This document shows positions 1 through 10,464 of a stretch of 64,000 nt of DNA, in pieces. Made by a program: the position numbers and the translations under genes. Below the pieces are notes generated by a model. It was not told where the DNA came from and did no database searches. It saw only the letters and a program-made list of their open reading frames with translations. Source of the stretch: a virus; IMG/VR virus record IMGVR_UViG_3300027708_000026, positions 80,908-144,907 of that record; one strand, 5' to 3'. Every line of letters starts with the position of its first letter. The stretch's first letter is position 1.

Positions 1-2163
1 CTGACCGTAGCAGGTGGTGTTGGCATAGGCGGTGCTGTTTATATTGGGACATCTTCCTATATTGCTGGCGCACAGATCATTACCACTGCCACTATTGGAA
101 ATTACGCTAGCGGCGGCAGTACTAGTTCAAGTGGTATATCAATATACGATGAAGGTATTCAAATAGCATCGACAGTGACTGCTCTTAACTTTGTTGGAGA
201 CGGCGTTATAGCTACAACTTCAACTGCTGGAGCTATAAAGTTTGTTGGAAATACTCAATGGTTAAGTATTCCATCTGTCGCAGGATTAAATTTAGGCGAT
301 CCTAGTTACCCCGGCGCCCTAGACGGGCCAAACTTTACAATTGAATTTTGGATGTACGCCACTAGTTCTGCTACCGATGTGTACATAATGGATAAAGATG
401 GGATTGCAGGCCTATCATATGCTGAATACGGATTTAAGTTATCGACCTTAAGAGTAGTAACATTTTATGTTGGGCATGGTGATAATGCCGGCACCCAGTA
501 TGGTGGGGAGCAAAATTTCACAGTAGGCACAGTCGCATTGAATACCTGGTATCATGTGGCTGCAACACAATCGGCCACAAATCAAATTAAAACATTCCTT
601 AATGGCACATTAACTGGCACTACTACAAGAAATCAAAGGATGGTTGATGGCGGTAAAGCGTTATTAATAGGCTGGTGTCAAGATCAAGCAACTAATACTC
701 GATTTACTGGATATCTAACTAACATTCGAATTGTCAAAGGCACAGCACTTTATACGAATACCTTTCCATTGCCCGCCGCCGCACTGACCACAGTCACAAG
801 CACTGCACTTTTATTAAATGCCGCCAGTCCTGCATCTTTTCTCGCAGATGGTAGCACAAATAACGCCAGCATAACCAACAACGGAACAGTCTCGTTTGTC
901 AGCAGCTCGCCACTCTTTGCAGGTGTAACAGTTACTATACCAAGTTTTTCAGTATCGAGTGTTTCGTCAAATACACCAAGATATCTAACATTCGTCTCCA
1001 CTACCACTGGATCTGCAAGTGCAGAAACAACAGCTACCGGATTATTATATGTTGCAAATAGAGGTATAGCTATTGGCACAAGCACAATAACAGCATTAGC
1101 TGATCCAATGGGATTGGCCGGAGGTTATATTAGGGGCAAAGTTTTAGATCTCTACGGTGGTTTATATATTAGACAAGTGGGCTCTAGCATTATTTCGTCA
1201 AATTATCTGGGTCAAGGTGTTTACGACAATACCACTTACATTAATGCAGGCGGCACTAACAATAATTTTATTTGGCAGATAAATGGCGGCCAAAAGATGT
1301 ACCTATCAAATGCTGGATATTTTGGCATTGGGACATCTCCAATATCCGATTTACATTTACAAGGCTCACAATTTAGACACAATGATGTCAGCGGGTGGAA
1401 CACTTATACATTTACTGTATTACCAGGAGTGGTACAACTAGCATCGACTGCCAGTATTTCAATTCAGTCAGCTAATGTTTCCATCACTTCAACTGCATCA
1501 AGCACCGGTACTACAACAGGAGCATTACAAGTTGTGGGCGGCGTTGGCATTGGTGGAGATTTATATTTTGGTGGAATAATTTCTGGAGGTGGAGTTAGAA
1601 CAAGTACTACCACAACTACACCAAATCCTGCAAGCGTAGGAGACGTTTGGTATTATCAAGGCACTGATGTAGTTTATAGATACCAATATGATGGAACAAC
1701 CAGTACATGGGTAGATGTAACTGGACCTAATCTCATTGGATTGTATCAATATCAAGGCAATGCTGCATCAACTCCTGCCTATCTATCTGCTGCTTCAGGT
1801 AATAATTTTATAACACCATCAGTAGCATGGGCAGCAGCAGCACCTGTAGCATTAACTGATGCAGCGACAATACCTGTGGATTTAAGTGCGGGAATGAATT
1901 TTACCTGCCTGTTAACCAGCGGAGTTGGCACAACAAGAAAGTTAGATAATTTTGTAAATCCTAAACCAGGACAAACTGGATGGATAATGTTTACACAGGG
2001 TGCAACTGGAAACAATAATGTCACATTTGGTAATAACTGGCATTGGCCTCTAGGAACCACTGGAACATTTTCTACATCAACTGCCAACGCCGTAGATATT
2101 TTATTTTATACAGTTCTAACACCAACATACTATTTAGGTAATATGGCCAATAGGGTGGTATAA
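1..2163 (+). CDS. Tail fibre / adhesin with LamG-like domain (5' partial)
   Basis: The reading frame is open from base 1, so the gene begins upstream of the window; the in-frame GTG at 175 is not the likely start. The part seen has a GGVGIGGAVYIGTSSY module (bases 1-95), then a concanavalin A/LamG-like jelly-roll at about bases 245-750 (FTIEFWMYA, WYHVAATQS, FLNGTLTG, GYLTNIRIVKGTALY), a variable middle, a second TTTGALQVVGGVGIGG module near 1510-1560 and a C-terminal segment. LamG-like folds bind sugars in many proteins, so a receptor-contact role at the tail tip is likely but inferred. The first 95 bases are nearly repeated at 4371-4463 in the next-but-one gene. The adhesin gene at 2165 follows after one base. 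Confidence 0.8.
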   Translation: MTVAGGVGIGGAVYIGTSSYIAGAQIITTATIGNYASGGSTSSSGISIYDEGIQIASTVTALNFVGDGVIATTSTAGAIKFVGNTQWLSIPSVAGLNLGDPSYPGALDGPNFTIEFWMYATSSATDVYIMDKDGIAGLSYAEYGFKLSTLRVVTFYVGHGDNAGTQYGGEQNFTVGTVALNTWYHVAATQSATNQIKTFLNGTLTGTTTRNQRMVDGGKALLIGWCQDQATNTRFTGYLTNIRIVKGTALYTNTFPLPAAALTTVTSTALLLNAASPASFLADGSTNNASITNNGTVSFVSSSPLFAGVTVTIPSFSVSSVSSNTPRYLTFVSTTTGSASAETTATGLLYVANRGIAIGTSTITALADPMGLAGGYIRGKVLDLYGGLYIRQVGSSIISSNYLGQGVYDNTTYINAGGTNNNFIWQINGGQKMYLSNAGYFGIGTSPISDLHLQGSQFRHNDVSGWNTYTFTVLPGVVQLASTASISIQSANVSITSTASSTGTTTGALQVVGGVGIGGDLYFGGIISGGGVRTSTTTTTPNPASVGDVWYYQGTDVVYRYQYDGTTSTWVDVTGPNLIGLYQYQGNAASTPAYLSAASGNNFITPSVAWAAAAPVALTDAATIPVDLSAGMNFTCLLTSGVGTTRKLDNFVNPKPGQTGWIMFTQGATGNNNVTFGNNWHWPLGTTGTFSTSTANAVDILFYTVLTPTYYLGNMANRVV

Positions 2164-2164
2164 C

Positions 2165-4147
2165 GTGTTTCCCGGAATCAATCCTAATGCAGTATCTGGT
2201 AGCAAGCGGCCCGGCGCTCCTTGTAGTCCAATTGTAACCTCTGTAGTATTCACTGCAACTAGTGCCACAGTCACAGTTTCTCCCCCGGATCATAATGGCG
2301 GAGCATATATTAGATCATATGTAGTCGTTAGCAATCCGGGAAATTTAATAGGAGCCGGTTCAAATCCTAATAATATCATAGTTTCAGGCCTGACTCCAAA
2401 TACAAATTATAATTTCACAGCATATGCGGTAAATGAAATTAGTTCAGGGACTGTTTCTATTCCTTCGGGAACAATAAAAACTTTGACTGATATACCGACA
2501 GCCCCAACAGGAATAATTGCTGCTGCCTCCGGCAGTACTAGTGCGACTGTAAGTTATACACAATCTTCTAGAGATAATGGTTTAACTATAACCTCATATA
2601 CTGCGGTCAGCACACCTGGAGGAATTACAGCATCAACCAGCACATCTGTATCAAGCACGATATATGTTACCGGACTAAATGTTACTACCGGATATACATT
2701 TCAAGTGTATGCAACTAACAGCAAAGGCAACAGCCCATATAGTGCCGCAAGCAATTCGATAACAACATTTGCAGTGGTGCCAAATGCACCAACTATCGGT
2801 ACAGCAAGTATTGTAAGTGGTAATCAAATCAGTGTAAGTTATACGCCGCCCGCATACAATGGCGGATCTGCAATCACATCGTATACTGCAATTAGCAACC
2901 CCGGTGGCGTCACAGCATCTGCTGCTTCTGGAAATATTGTGTTCAGTATCAGTAATCTAATCAAGGTAACTACATATACCTTTACGGTGTATGCAACAAA
3001 CGCCATTGGCAACAGTGCAGTCAGTGGGGCTAGTAATTCAGTAACAACCCCTGCAGCAGTGCCAGGAGCACCTACCATCTCATCGGTATCATTGACTGCT
3101 CCCACATCTATCACTGTGGCATATAATGCTCCGGCTGACGATGGTGGGGCAGCAATTACTTCTTATACCGCAATCAGCACACCTGGATCAATCTCGGCAA
3201 CAGCTGCTCGCGCTGGAGGGGGTACGATTGTGGTCACCGGACTGTCCTATAATACCAGCTATTATTTTAGGGTATATGCTACTAATAGTATTGGGGCAGG
3301 CGCAAACAGTTCAACATCAAGTTATGTAGCCACATGGGGAAGTGCAATATATGCTACGTCAGGTAAGAGTGATCTACCTAATACATACAGCTGGGTTGCT
3401 CCCCAGGGCGTTGCTTCAGTGAGCGTAGTTGCTGTGGGCGCAGGTGGTGGCGGCAGGCTGCGAATTGATGGAAATAGTTGGTTCTGCAATGTTGATCTTG
3501 TCTCGGGCAAAGGGCCAGCAACGGGTACCAGTTTAGGAAGTTCCCGTTATCAGGATAACGGCGGCACCTATGTTGGTGACGGCGGCGGCCGTGGCGGAGT
3601 CGGTGGCTCTTATACAATTAATGCCAATCTCTTCCACGAGGGAGCAGGTGGTGGCGCAGGCGGATATACTGCTGCTGGCGGAGCTGGTGCAAATGGGCGC
3701 AGCGGCTGCATCGGCGGCACTGGCTCTGACGCTGTCAGCGGAGGTGGCGGAGGTGGTGGAGGTGCAAATAACTATCCATCAGGCCGGAGAGATGGTGGCG
3801 GCGGCGTTGGATTATATGGACTGGGTCTCACCGGCGCCGCCGGCGGCAAGGGTGGTAGTGGCGGGGGAGATACATATGGTACTTGTCTACAGGGATGCGG
3901 TGGTAATTACGGAGGCGGTGGTGGAGCATCTTTTGGCAAATTCGGCTGCGGCGCCGGTGGGGGTGGTGGACTAGGTTGGAAAAATAATATTACAGTGACA
4001 CCGGGACAAACATACACAGTCCAAGTCGGCGCTCGGGGCGCGGACGGACGGTGCAGGGGCGGAGCCGGTGCAGTACGCATAGTGTGGCCTGCTTCGAGTT
4101 CTGGCGGAAATCGCGAATTCCCGTCAACCAACGTGTCAGCTCCATAA
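2165..4147 (+). CDS. FN3-repeat adhesin with glycine-rich C-terminal domain
   Basis: 660 residues. Four fibronectin type III repeats (about residues 17-105, 110-200, 205-298 and 300-393) are followed by a glycine-rich domain (about 397-660) that opens with TYSWVAPQGVASVSVVAVG and closes with GAVRIVWPASS and REFPST. The same glycine-rich unit occurs eight more times in the giant minus-strand adhesins at 46.5-60.4 kb. Glycine-rich tips of this type resemble the polyglycine-helix receptor-binding domain of T-even-type gp38 adhesins, so host recognition is the likely role (inference). The start is GTG at 2165, one base after the preceding stop, with an AGGGTGG ribosome site 5' of it. Confidence 0.8.
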   Translation: MFPGINPNAVSGSKRPGAPCSPIVTSVVFTATSATVTVSPPDHNGGAYIRSYVVVSNPGNLIGAGSNPNNIIVSGLTPNTNYNFTAYAVNEISSGTVSIPSGTIKTLTDIPTAPTGIIAAASGSTSATVSYTQSSRDNGLTITSYTAVSTPGGITASTSTSVSSTIYVTGLNVTTGYTFQVYATNSKGNSPYSAASNSITTFAVVPNAPTIGTASIVSGNQISVSYTPPAYNGGSAITSYTAISNPGGVTASAASGNIVFSISNLIKVTTYTFTVYATNAIGNSAVSGASNSVTTPAAVPGAPTISSVSLTAPTSITVAYNAPADDGGAAITSYTAISTPGSISATAARAGGGTIVVTGLSYNTSYYFRVYATNSIGAGANSSTSSYVATWGSAIYATSGKSDLPNTYSWVAPQGVASVSVVAVGAGGGGRLRIDGNSWFCNVDLVSGKGPATGTSLGSSRYQDNGGTYVGDGGGRGGVGGSYTINANLFHEGAGGGAGGYTAAGGAGANGRSGCIGGTGSDAVSGGGGGGGGANNYPSGRRDGGGGVGLYGLGLTGAAGGKGGSGGGDTYGTCLQGCGGNYGGGGGASFGKFGCGAGGGGGLGWKNNITVTPGQTYTVQVGARGADGRCRGGAGAVRIVWPASSSGGNREFPSTNVSAP

Positions 4148-4153
4148 TAAATA
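4148..4153 (+). promoter_or_regulatory. T4-type late promoter -10 element upstream of the large fibre gene
   Basis: TAAATA motif in AATAAATAG, matching the T4 late consensus TATAAATA. It lies 22 bases before the ATG at 4176, leaving room for a short leader that contains an AAAGGA ribosome site. Confidence 0.6.
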
Positions 4154-4175
4154 GTATGGTAATCAAAGGATTTAA

Positions 4176-7100
4176 ATGTCATTCCCAGTAAACCCAACCA
4201 GTGGACAGATCGCTGTAGTTAATAATATTGTATATTCTTATAACTCTTCAGGTACCGGTTATTGGACTAGAGTAGCAGCAAATACCAGTACACTTGCGAT
4301 CACTGTTGCATCTTTAAACATTGCAAATACATCTAGCAGCACGTCAACTACAACCGGAGCATTGATAGTTTCTGGCGGCGTGGGCATTGGTGGCGCCGTT
4401 TATATCGGAACATCTTCTTATATTGCTGGCGCACAGATCATTACCACTGCTACCATTGGATTGTATGCTGCGGCATCCTCAGCCAGTACTGGTACAACTA
4501 GCACATTCACTATTTTAAGTACAGCAAATAGTTTTAGTACCACTACAGGCGCATTGCAGGTGCGTGGCGGTGCAGGCATTGGCGGTAACTTATATGTCGG
4601 CGGAGCACTAAATGTTGTTGGAGTCAGCACATTAACTGGCAATTTATACACGTCAATCATTTATGATATTGCTGATACAAATTACCAAACATATCTATGG
4701 CCCACTGATACCAGTAAAATAGTCGGACTTTCAGCCAGGGGATCTGAGGTGGGCACCGGAAATGACACGCAGATTGGTTCTATATCAGTAACTCGAGGAG
4801 CAATTACTGCCGCGAATACTGCAACATTCTATGGGTTGTATAATAGGTCACTCAGTTATGCCGCAGGTATTGGTATAGATTTCAACGGCAATTTATGGTT
4901 TGGTAAAGTATCTGGTGGCGGTTCTGCATCCACTAGACAAAGCAATTTATTTTATAGTGATAATTCCGGCAACGTATATGCAGGCAATTCTTTTAGATCA
5001 AATGTATTTTATGCCAACAACACTGCATACTTTTTAGATTTTGCCACCACTGCTACTAAACATACTATACTATCAAATGCAGTCAGCACTGATTTGATTG
5101 GCTACGATCCTGCTATAGGAGTTTACATTGGCGGCACTGACAATAGGTACCTAACCAATGGTACGACATCGTCTGGCGGTCCACTATGGGTGATGACCGG
5201 CACCACTTATAATCTAATACATTCAGGAAATATTTCACAATATGCAGGAGCTTCAAGTACTACAACATTTACTAACCCTGTAATAATTAGATTAAACACT
5301 GTTGATACCATTGGCTCTACAGCTTCTACTCATTTAACATTAATTAACCCCAATACCGGCGCTGCCAGTTCTGGAATTTATTGGAGATTTGCCAATCAGT
5401 CTGAGATACGTGCTAGCCTGCGTGTGAATGACTCTGGCGATATTATACATAATTCTTTGAGCGGGAATTATAGATTCCAGCAAGATTCTGGTTCAAGTGC
5501 AACTAATTTTTTAAATTCTACAACATCATTTATGAGCGTCGATGGCGCAGGAAATGTATCGTTCCCTAAAAATATCACTGCTGCAAAATTAATCGACTAC
5601 GATGATAATACATATTATCTAGATCCTAACTCTACTTCAACTATCAATCAGTTAACAATGAAAGGATTGTTTACAGCCACTGTTGTAGGCACAGCTAATA
5701 CCTGGACTGATGTAGTTCTTGCCACTTCAAATCAAGGCGGAACATATATCACTGCCAATAGACCAACTGTAGCCACTGGGGATGTGGGATATAAATGGTC
5801 AACTGGAAACTCTGCAATTTGGACCAATTACATACCAGCAAACGATGCGTATACATTGACATGGGGATTGCTCGGCGTCAAACAGTTCACTATGAATAGT
5901 GCTGGCAACATGTCAACACAGGTTCAAGGAGCAGCAATAGGGTCTCCTCAATTTTATGATGCCAACAATTCCAGTTACTATATAAAACCTTCGGGATATT
6001 CATACTTAAACTCTTTAAACTTAGGCGGCTTGATCACCGGAATTAGCACAGGTACGGGCATACGTGTATTCAACAACGGTTCAAATAGTTTCACCAGCAC
6101 GGTATTCTGGGGAGTCCCAACGTTAAATTATTATTGGAACTGGCAAACCGACGCCGGCGGCAATGCAGCGTTATGGGGTTATCCATTTAACAATACTTCT
6201 ACAAGAGTATTAACAGTAACTCCATCAGGCAATTGGGGATTCAATCAATCGACATTACCTGGTGATGTTGACATGATCGGCGGTATATCAGTCACTGGTA
6301 CTGGAACTACGCAAGTCAGTGTTATGAAAGGTTCGACGTCCGGATTCTCATTGAGAGTTTCAGATACAGTCTTTGGTGATTTTTCACTTTATGATAAGGC
6401 CCAGGGTAGTTGGAAATTGGCAATCAATGCGGCCAGGGGATCGGTTGGTGTTAATGCCACTGCCAATGCCGCATATGGATTGAATGTCGGCGGTGATATT
6501 AACATCGGCGGCAACATTTATCAAAACGGATCTGCCCTTACCAACAATGTCAACACTGGCACATTTTCTGCAAATCAATATGCATGGTATGGAACTACTG
6601 GTGCAGGTGTTAGTCTTACACAAAATAATACATTTGAGACCAGTGCTATTTTTGGTGCGGATCATGTATTGGGTAGCGGATCTTTATATGATTTATTAGC
6701 ATGGAATCCACCGAACACCACTGAATATTATAATTTTAATGGATTTACATTTGCATGGATCTCTGATGCAACAGATGTTAAACCTCTGTTCAACGGACAA
6801 AACTCTCAGATATCAGTCAGTAATAACTATACGCTTACCGGCGCAACTAAACAAGGTGTTAGATTTACTTGGAGTACCTTTAGTAATAGATTCTGGGATG
6901 CATTATTGATCACTGGAAATACCGCAGGTGTAGCCTTAGATGTAACTATAGAAAGTTCTAATGACGGCGGGACAACCATCGTTACTCATGTTAGTCGAGC
7001 ATCTATCGGATCTACAGCAGTAAATGGTATGCACTACTTGAGAAATCAAGCAACCAATGCTAGTACTGGACAATGGTTTAGATTGACCATTAGAGAAACA

Positions 7101-10052
7101 ACTGCTGTCACGGCTAGTGTTAATTTATACAACATAAGTCTTCTAGGAACTAAAGGCGCTGCTAACAGATTACTCAACTGGGATAATCAAAGAAATATAA
7201 CTACCTACGGTAATTTAACAACCAATGTAGTTTATGATACAAATAATACTAGTTATTATCTCTCTCCTTCCAAGACTTCTAATCTGTTTACTGCAACACT
7301 GGCAGGTGACTTACTGACACAGGGACAGGGTAGATTTACTGGCTGGCAAAATAATGTCGCCACTGCCACTAGAACTGCTGGATTAGGCGTTGAAGTGGGA
7401 GTTAATGCAGGTGCTGCATCGATATCAGCGTACAATAGAACTTCTGGGTTATATGACACACTGGGGATTTACGGAAGTCCGATCAAAATAATTCCCCAAA
7501 CAACTGCTTCAGTATATATTGGCGGAACATGGTACGATAACGATGATCCTAGATATTATGTTAAACCTGCCACCGGCACCGTAATCACCAATTTGAAAGC
7601 ATTTGGATTGGTACAGGTTGTCAATACGGGCGGCAGCAGTTATAATGAGAATATTAGACTACCTAGGGCAGCCGATGGTATTGCCATGGTTTCGATGGCC
7701 ACCGATCTTTCTGGAACTGGAAATATTTTAGGCCAATGGAATATTGTTGTACAACCGACTACTGGCGGTGTTAATCAAGGTCAATTTAGCATACTCAACG
7801 GAAGTACAGCGTCATTCAGCATTGCCACTGCAACCAGCACAGCAACATTTGCGGCCAATGTGTATGCTCCAAAATATCTACAGGTAGGTGCAGATCAAAC
7901 CTTTTTTATACAACAGGGACAAACATCCTATTTAAATGCACTACAGGTTGGTCCAATTGGCGGGTTGTTTGATGTATTGACAAAAGGTCCGTTGGATGAT
8001 TACGCAAATACATTCACGTATGTGCATACTTCCTTAGGGGGAATTGGTGACCCTTTAAGAGATTTCAACACCGCAACATTGAGCTATGCATCTTATTCGG
8101 GATCTTTTTACGCAAATGCCAATACACCGGCATCGACTAATAACTGGTATACACTGTATCAAGCTGCCCATCGCGGAGGATCAGCTCCTAATGGTCCAGA
8201 TTATAGTAGTCAAATCGCACTGCCAATGACCAGTGCGGATGCTCGTGATTATACTAGAATGTTTTTTAGGGTAAAAAATAATACCTCTTGGAAATCTTGG
8301 GCAGAAGTTTTTACTGTGGGCGCAACAAATCAGTCACAGGGATATACAATATACGCTCAAACGCTTTATGATTATGCCGATACTCGTTACAGTATATCCC
8401 CTAGTGGAACGTCGACGCTGTTAAATCTAAAGACTTATGGGTCTATCTCTGGATACCTATCAGGTACACCTACCGCTGCTAGTTCTGGCGTCGTAGGCCC
8501 TCCCGATACTCGCGTGCCTGCACTACCTAGATTGGGATCTGCTGAATGGATATTCCCTAGCACTACAGATGCCAATATTGGAACAAGTATAGGTGATTCT
8601 GGGTTGCCGGCCGGAAATAGAACCGTATATAGAGAGGGCTTATATACTTGGAAAAGTGCAACTAGTGCATTGGGTCCCACTGGATCGACCACTCCGTACT
8701 ATGCAGCAGTTGGATTTGGCGCCGGCAGTAATGGTGCAGCAGAAATTGCAGCGTATCTGATATCCGGCGGTGCAGCCAACGATCAAGCAGTTGGACTACA
8801 CTTTAGGACCTTGCGTGATAATGGTGCTGCTCCTTGGTCCAAGTGGACACAAATATTAAATTCGACCACGCACGTATACGCAGCCAATTTAAATCAAAAT
8901 TTAAGAACCACTGACAGCCCAACATTTAGTAGCATAACATTAACCAATACTCCAACATTTAACCAAATAAAAGCTGGTTCTTACTGGATCACCGGTGGCG
9001 ACAATAATCAAGCCAAGTTCATAATGCCATGGAATGGCAATAATCAAGGCGGCATTGGTCCTTACTATGCTCCGGCCAACCCTCCAATAACAACTAGTCC
9101 TAGCGATCTTCAGAGTTTTAGATTTGATGAAGTATCATTATCTGGAACTTCACCTACTTATCAATCAGCATATCAAGGCAGTACAGCAGTTTGTATATAT
9201 TTAGGCGCTAAAAAGATATTTGGCTCGTCCGGTGCCGCCGCCTGGCACGATACTGTAACTGGACTGAATGATTCCAATTTCCTCCTCAGCCTCATAGCCT
9301 CCGGTGTTACTAGACTCGGTGCAGCAGAATTTAAAAACGGTATCACACTAACTGGCGATAATATAACCGCAAATCAAAGCGGCCGACTTAATCTCACACC
9401 GGGTCGCGGTATATTTGATGCGAGCTACTCATTTAATAAATCGACTGTAAACGTATCTTCATTCGGTACTGTTGCAACTTTTGGACCTGGTTTATTTGGT
9501 TGGGATGGGTACGTAATTGGCGGAAATGCTTCTGCATATGATGCATCTTTTATTAAGCAAAGTACAGGTCCAGAATTTGCTCTACGCGGCGGCGGTAGCC
9601 ATTGGGCGATATATGCAAATGGTGCGGATGCCGGCGGCATAAGACGGATATCTTTGAATTCTGATACTGGAGGATTGATAAATGGTTCCTATTCAGTATC
9701 TGTTGGAGGAACACTCTATTGTACGCAGAACATATACGCTTACTCAGATAGGCGTAAAAAAACTAATATTGCCACTATTGACAACGCCTTGGGTAAAGTG
9801 CTGCAACTTAGGGGAGTCTACTATAATAGAATTGACCCTGAACCTGAAGACATTGGTCGAAGAGATATAGGGGTTATCGCACAGGAAGTATTAGAAGTAT
9901 TGCCAGAAGCTGTAAAACATTCTGAGCACACTGATGAATACAGCGTTAACTACGGTAATATGGCAGGAATTTTCATCGAGGCTATAAAAGATCTTAAGAA
10001 AGAACTTGATGAATTAAAAGCAGAATTAAATATGCTCAAGGGCAATAAATAA
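4176..10052 (+). CDS. Long tail fibre with C-terminal S74 intramolecular chaperone
   Basis: 1958 residues. It starts MSFPVNPTSGQIAVVNN and carries two TTTGAL.V.GG.GIGG modules in the first 150 residues. The shaft holds at least six imperfect repeats of the form YDxxNTxYYLxPxxTS..N.L...G (near bases 4660, 5007, 5596, 5953, 7231, 7532 and 8368). The C-terminus is a Peptidase_S74 domain: SDRRKKTNI places the catalytic serine at residue 1857 and lysine at 1862, the spacing of the endosialidase/tailspike auto-cleaving chaperones. In that family the domain trimerises the fibre and then cuts itself off, and a coiled-coil end (LKKELDELKAELNML) fits this. Likely a trimeric host-binding fibre. Confidence 0.9.
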   Translation: MSFPVNPTSGQIAVVNNIVYSYNSSGTGYWTRVAANTSTLAITVASLNIANTSSSTSTTTGALIVSGGVGIGGAVYIGTSSYIAGAQIITTATIGLYAAASSASTGTTSTFTILSTANSFSTTTGALQVRGGAGIGGNLYVGGALNVVGVSTLTGNLYTSIIYDIADTNYQTYLWPTDTSKIVGLSARGSEVGTGNDTQIGSISVTRGAITAANTATFYGLYNRSLSYAAGIGIDFNGNLWFGKVSGGGSASTRQSNLFYSDNSGNVYAGNSFRSNVFYANNTAYFLDFATTATKHTILSNAVSTDLIGYDPAIGVYIGGTDNRYLTNGTTSSGGPLWVMTGTTYNLIHSGNISQYAGASSTTTFTNPVIIRLNTVDTIGSTASTHLTLINPNTGAASSGIYWRFANQSEIRASLRVNDSGDIIHNSLSGNYRFQQDSGSSATNFLNSTTSFMSVDGAGNVSFPKNITAAKLIDYDDNTYYLDPNSTSTINQLTMKGLFTATVVGTANTWTDVVLATSNQGGTYITANRPTVATGDVGYKWSTGNSAIWTNYIPANDAYTLTWGLLGVKQFTMNSAGNMSTQVQGAAIGSPQFYDANNSSYYIKPSGYSYLNSLNLGGLITGISTGTGIRVFNNGSNSFTSTVFWGVPTLNYYWNWQTDAGGNAALWGYPFNNTSTRVLTVTPSGNWGFNQSTLPGDVDMIGGISVTGTGTTQVSVMKGSTSGFSLRVSDTVFGDFSLYDKAQGSWKLAINAARGSVGVNATANAAYGLNVGGDINIGGNIYQNGSALTNNVNTGTFSANQYAWYGTTGAGVSLTQNNTFETSAIFGADHVLGSGSLYDLLAWNPPNTTEYYNFNGFTFAWISDATDVKPLFNGQNSQISVSNNYTLTGATKQGVRFTWSTFSNRFWDALLITGNTAGVALDVTIESSNDGGTTIVTHVSRASIGSTAVNGMHYLRNQATNASTGQWFRLTIRETTAVTASVNLYNISLLGTKGAANRLLNWDNQRNITTYGNLTTNVVYDTNNTSYYLSPSKTSNLFTATLAGDLLTQGQGRFTGWQNNVATATRTAGLGVEVGVNAGAASISAYNRTSGLYDTLGIYGSPIKIIPQTTASVYIGGTWYDNDDPRYYVKPATGTVITNLKAFGLVQVVNTGGSSYNENIRLPRAADGIAMVSMATDLSGTGNILGQWNIVVQPTTGGVNQGQFSILNGSTASFSIATATSTATFAANVYAPKYLQVGADQTFFIQQGQTSYLNALQVGPIGGLFDVLTKGPLDDYANTFTYVHTSLGGIGDPLRDFNTATLSYASYSGSFYANANTPASTNNWYTLYQAAHRGGSAPNGPDYSSQIALPMTSADARDYTRMFFRVKNNTSWKSWAEVFTVGATNQSQGYTIYAQTLYDYADTRYSISPSGTSTLLNLKTYGSISGYLSGTPTAASSGVVGPPDTRVPALPRLGSAEWIFPSTTDANIGTSIGDSGLPAGNRTVYREGLYTWKSATSALGPTGSTTPYYAAVGFGAGSNGAAEIAAYLISGGAANDQAVGLHFRTLRDNGAAPWSKWTQILNSTTHVYAANLNQNLRTTDSPTFSSITLTNTPTFNQIKAGSYWITGGDNNQAKFIMPWNGNNQGGIGPYYAPANPPITTSPSDLQSFRFDEVSLSGTSPTYQSAYQGSTAVCIYLGAKKIFGSSGAAAWHDTVTGLNDSNFLLSLIASGVTRLGAAEFKNGITLTGDNITANQSGRLNLTPGRGIFDASYSFNKSTVNVSSFGTVATFGPGLFGWDGYVIGGNASAYDASFIKQSTGPEFALRGGGSHWAIYANGADAGGIRRISLNSDTGGLINGSYSVSVGGTLYCTQNIYAYSDRRKKTNIATIDNALGKVLQLRGVYYNRIDPEPEDIGRRDIGVIAQEVLEVLPEAVKHSEHTDEYSVNYGNMAGIFIEAIKDLKKELDELKAELNMLKGNK
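10046..10051 (+). promoter_or_regulatory. T4-type late promoter -10 element overlapping the fibre stop codon
   Basis: TAAATA in CAATAAATAAAG; the stop codon of the fibre gene overlaps its last bases. A 17-base leader with TTAGGAG precedes the ATG at 10069. Confidence 0.55.
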
Positions 10053-10068
10053 AGTTAGGAGAATAACA

Positions 10069-10464
10069 ATGTCAACATCCATTCCAGAACGAGTAGGAGT
10101 AGTCTATACAGACGGCACACCTACTGAGATTACATTTACTTGGAGAATCAAAAGCCTTAGTACCAAGAAAGAAGGCAGTTATAATAATGCGGTGGTGCAA
10201 ACCTACTGGAATGTCATCGGCACAGATAGTCAAAATAAAACGGGGATATTTGATGGGGCAACACCATTTACTACATCGGGACAATCTGGATTCATCGAAT
10301 TTGCAGATTTACAAGAAGCTGATGTATTAGGTTGGATCAAGGACCAAGTGGTTGGTTCGTATGCTGATCATATTATGGAGCAAATACATCAGAAGCTTGA
10401 TGCTCAGTATAATAGCATTTCTGATGCTGCTCTGCCATGGGCGCCCCCGGCTGAAACTGTCTAA
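10069..10464 (+). CDS. Small protein downstream of the tail fibre, function unknown
   Basis: 131 residues, acidic, no signal peptide or membrane segment. It starts MSTSIPERVGVVYTDGTP and ends in a proline-rich WAPPAETV. It follows the S74 fibre by 16 bases behind its own TAAATA motif and a strong TTAGGAG ribosome site, so it is probably expressed late with the fibre. Proteins of this size and opening are common after fibre genes in aquatic T4-like phages, but I cannot assign a role; a fibre accessory or minor virion protein is possible. Its stop overlaps the convergent NUDIX gene by four bases. Confidence 0.7.
   Translation: MSTSIPERVGVVYTDGTPTEITFTWRIKSLSTKKEGSYNNAVVQTYWNVIGTDSQNKTGIFDGATPFTTSGQSGFIEFADLQEADVLGWIKDQVVGSYADHIMEQIHQKLDAQYNSISDAALPWAPPAETV

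Noticed and set aside
175-177. GTG as the start of the first gene
   Set aside because: The frame is open to base 1 and encodes a conserved fibre module upstream of 175, so the gene enters from outside the window.
3378-4197. Overlapping frames on both strands within the glycine-rich end of the 2165-4147 gene
   Set aside because: Same composition effect as in the large adhesins; the coding frame has clear domain structure and is continuous.
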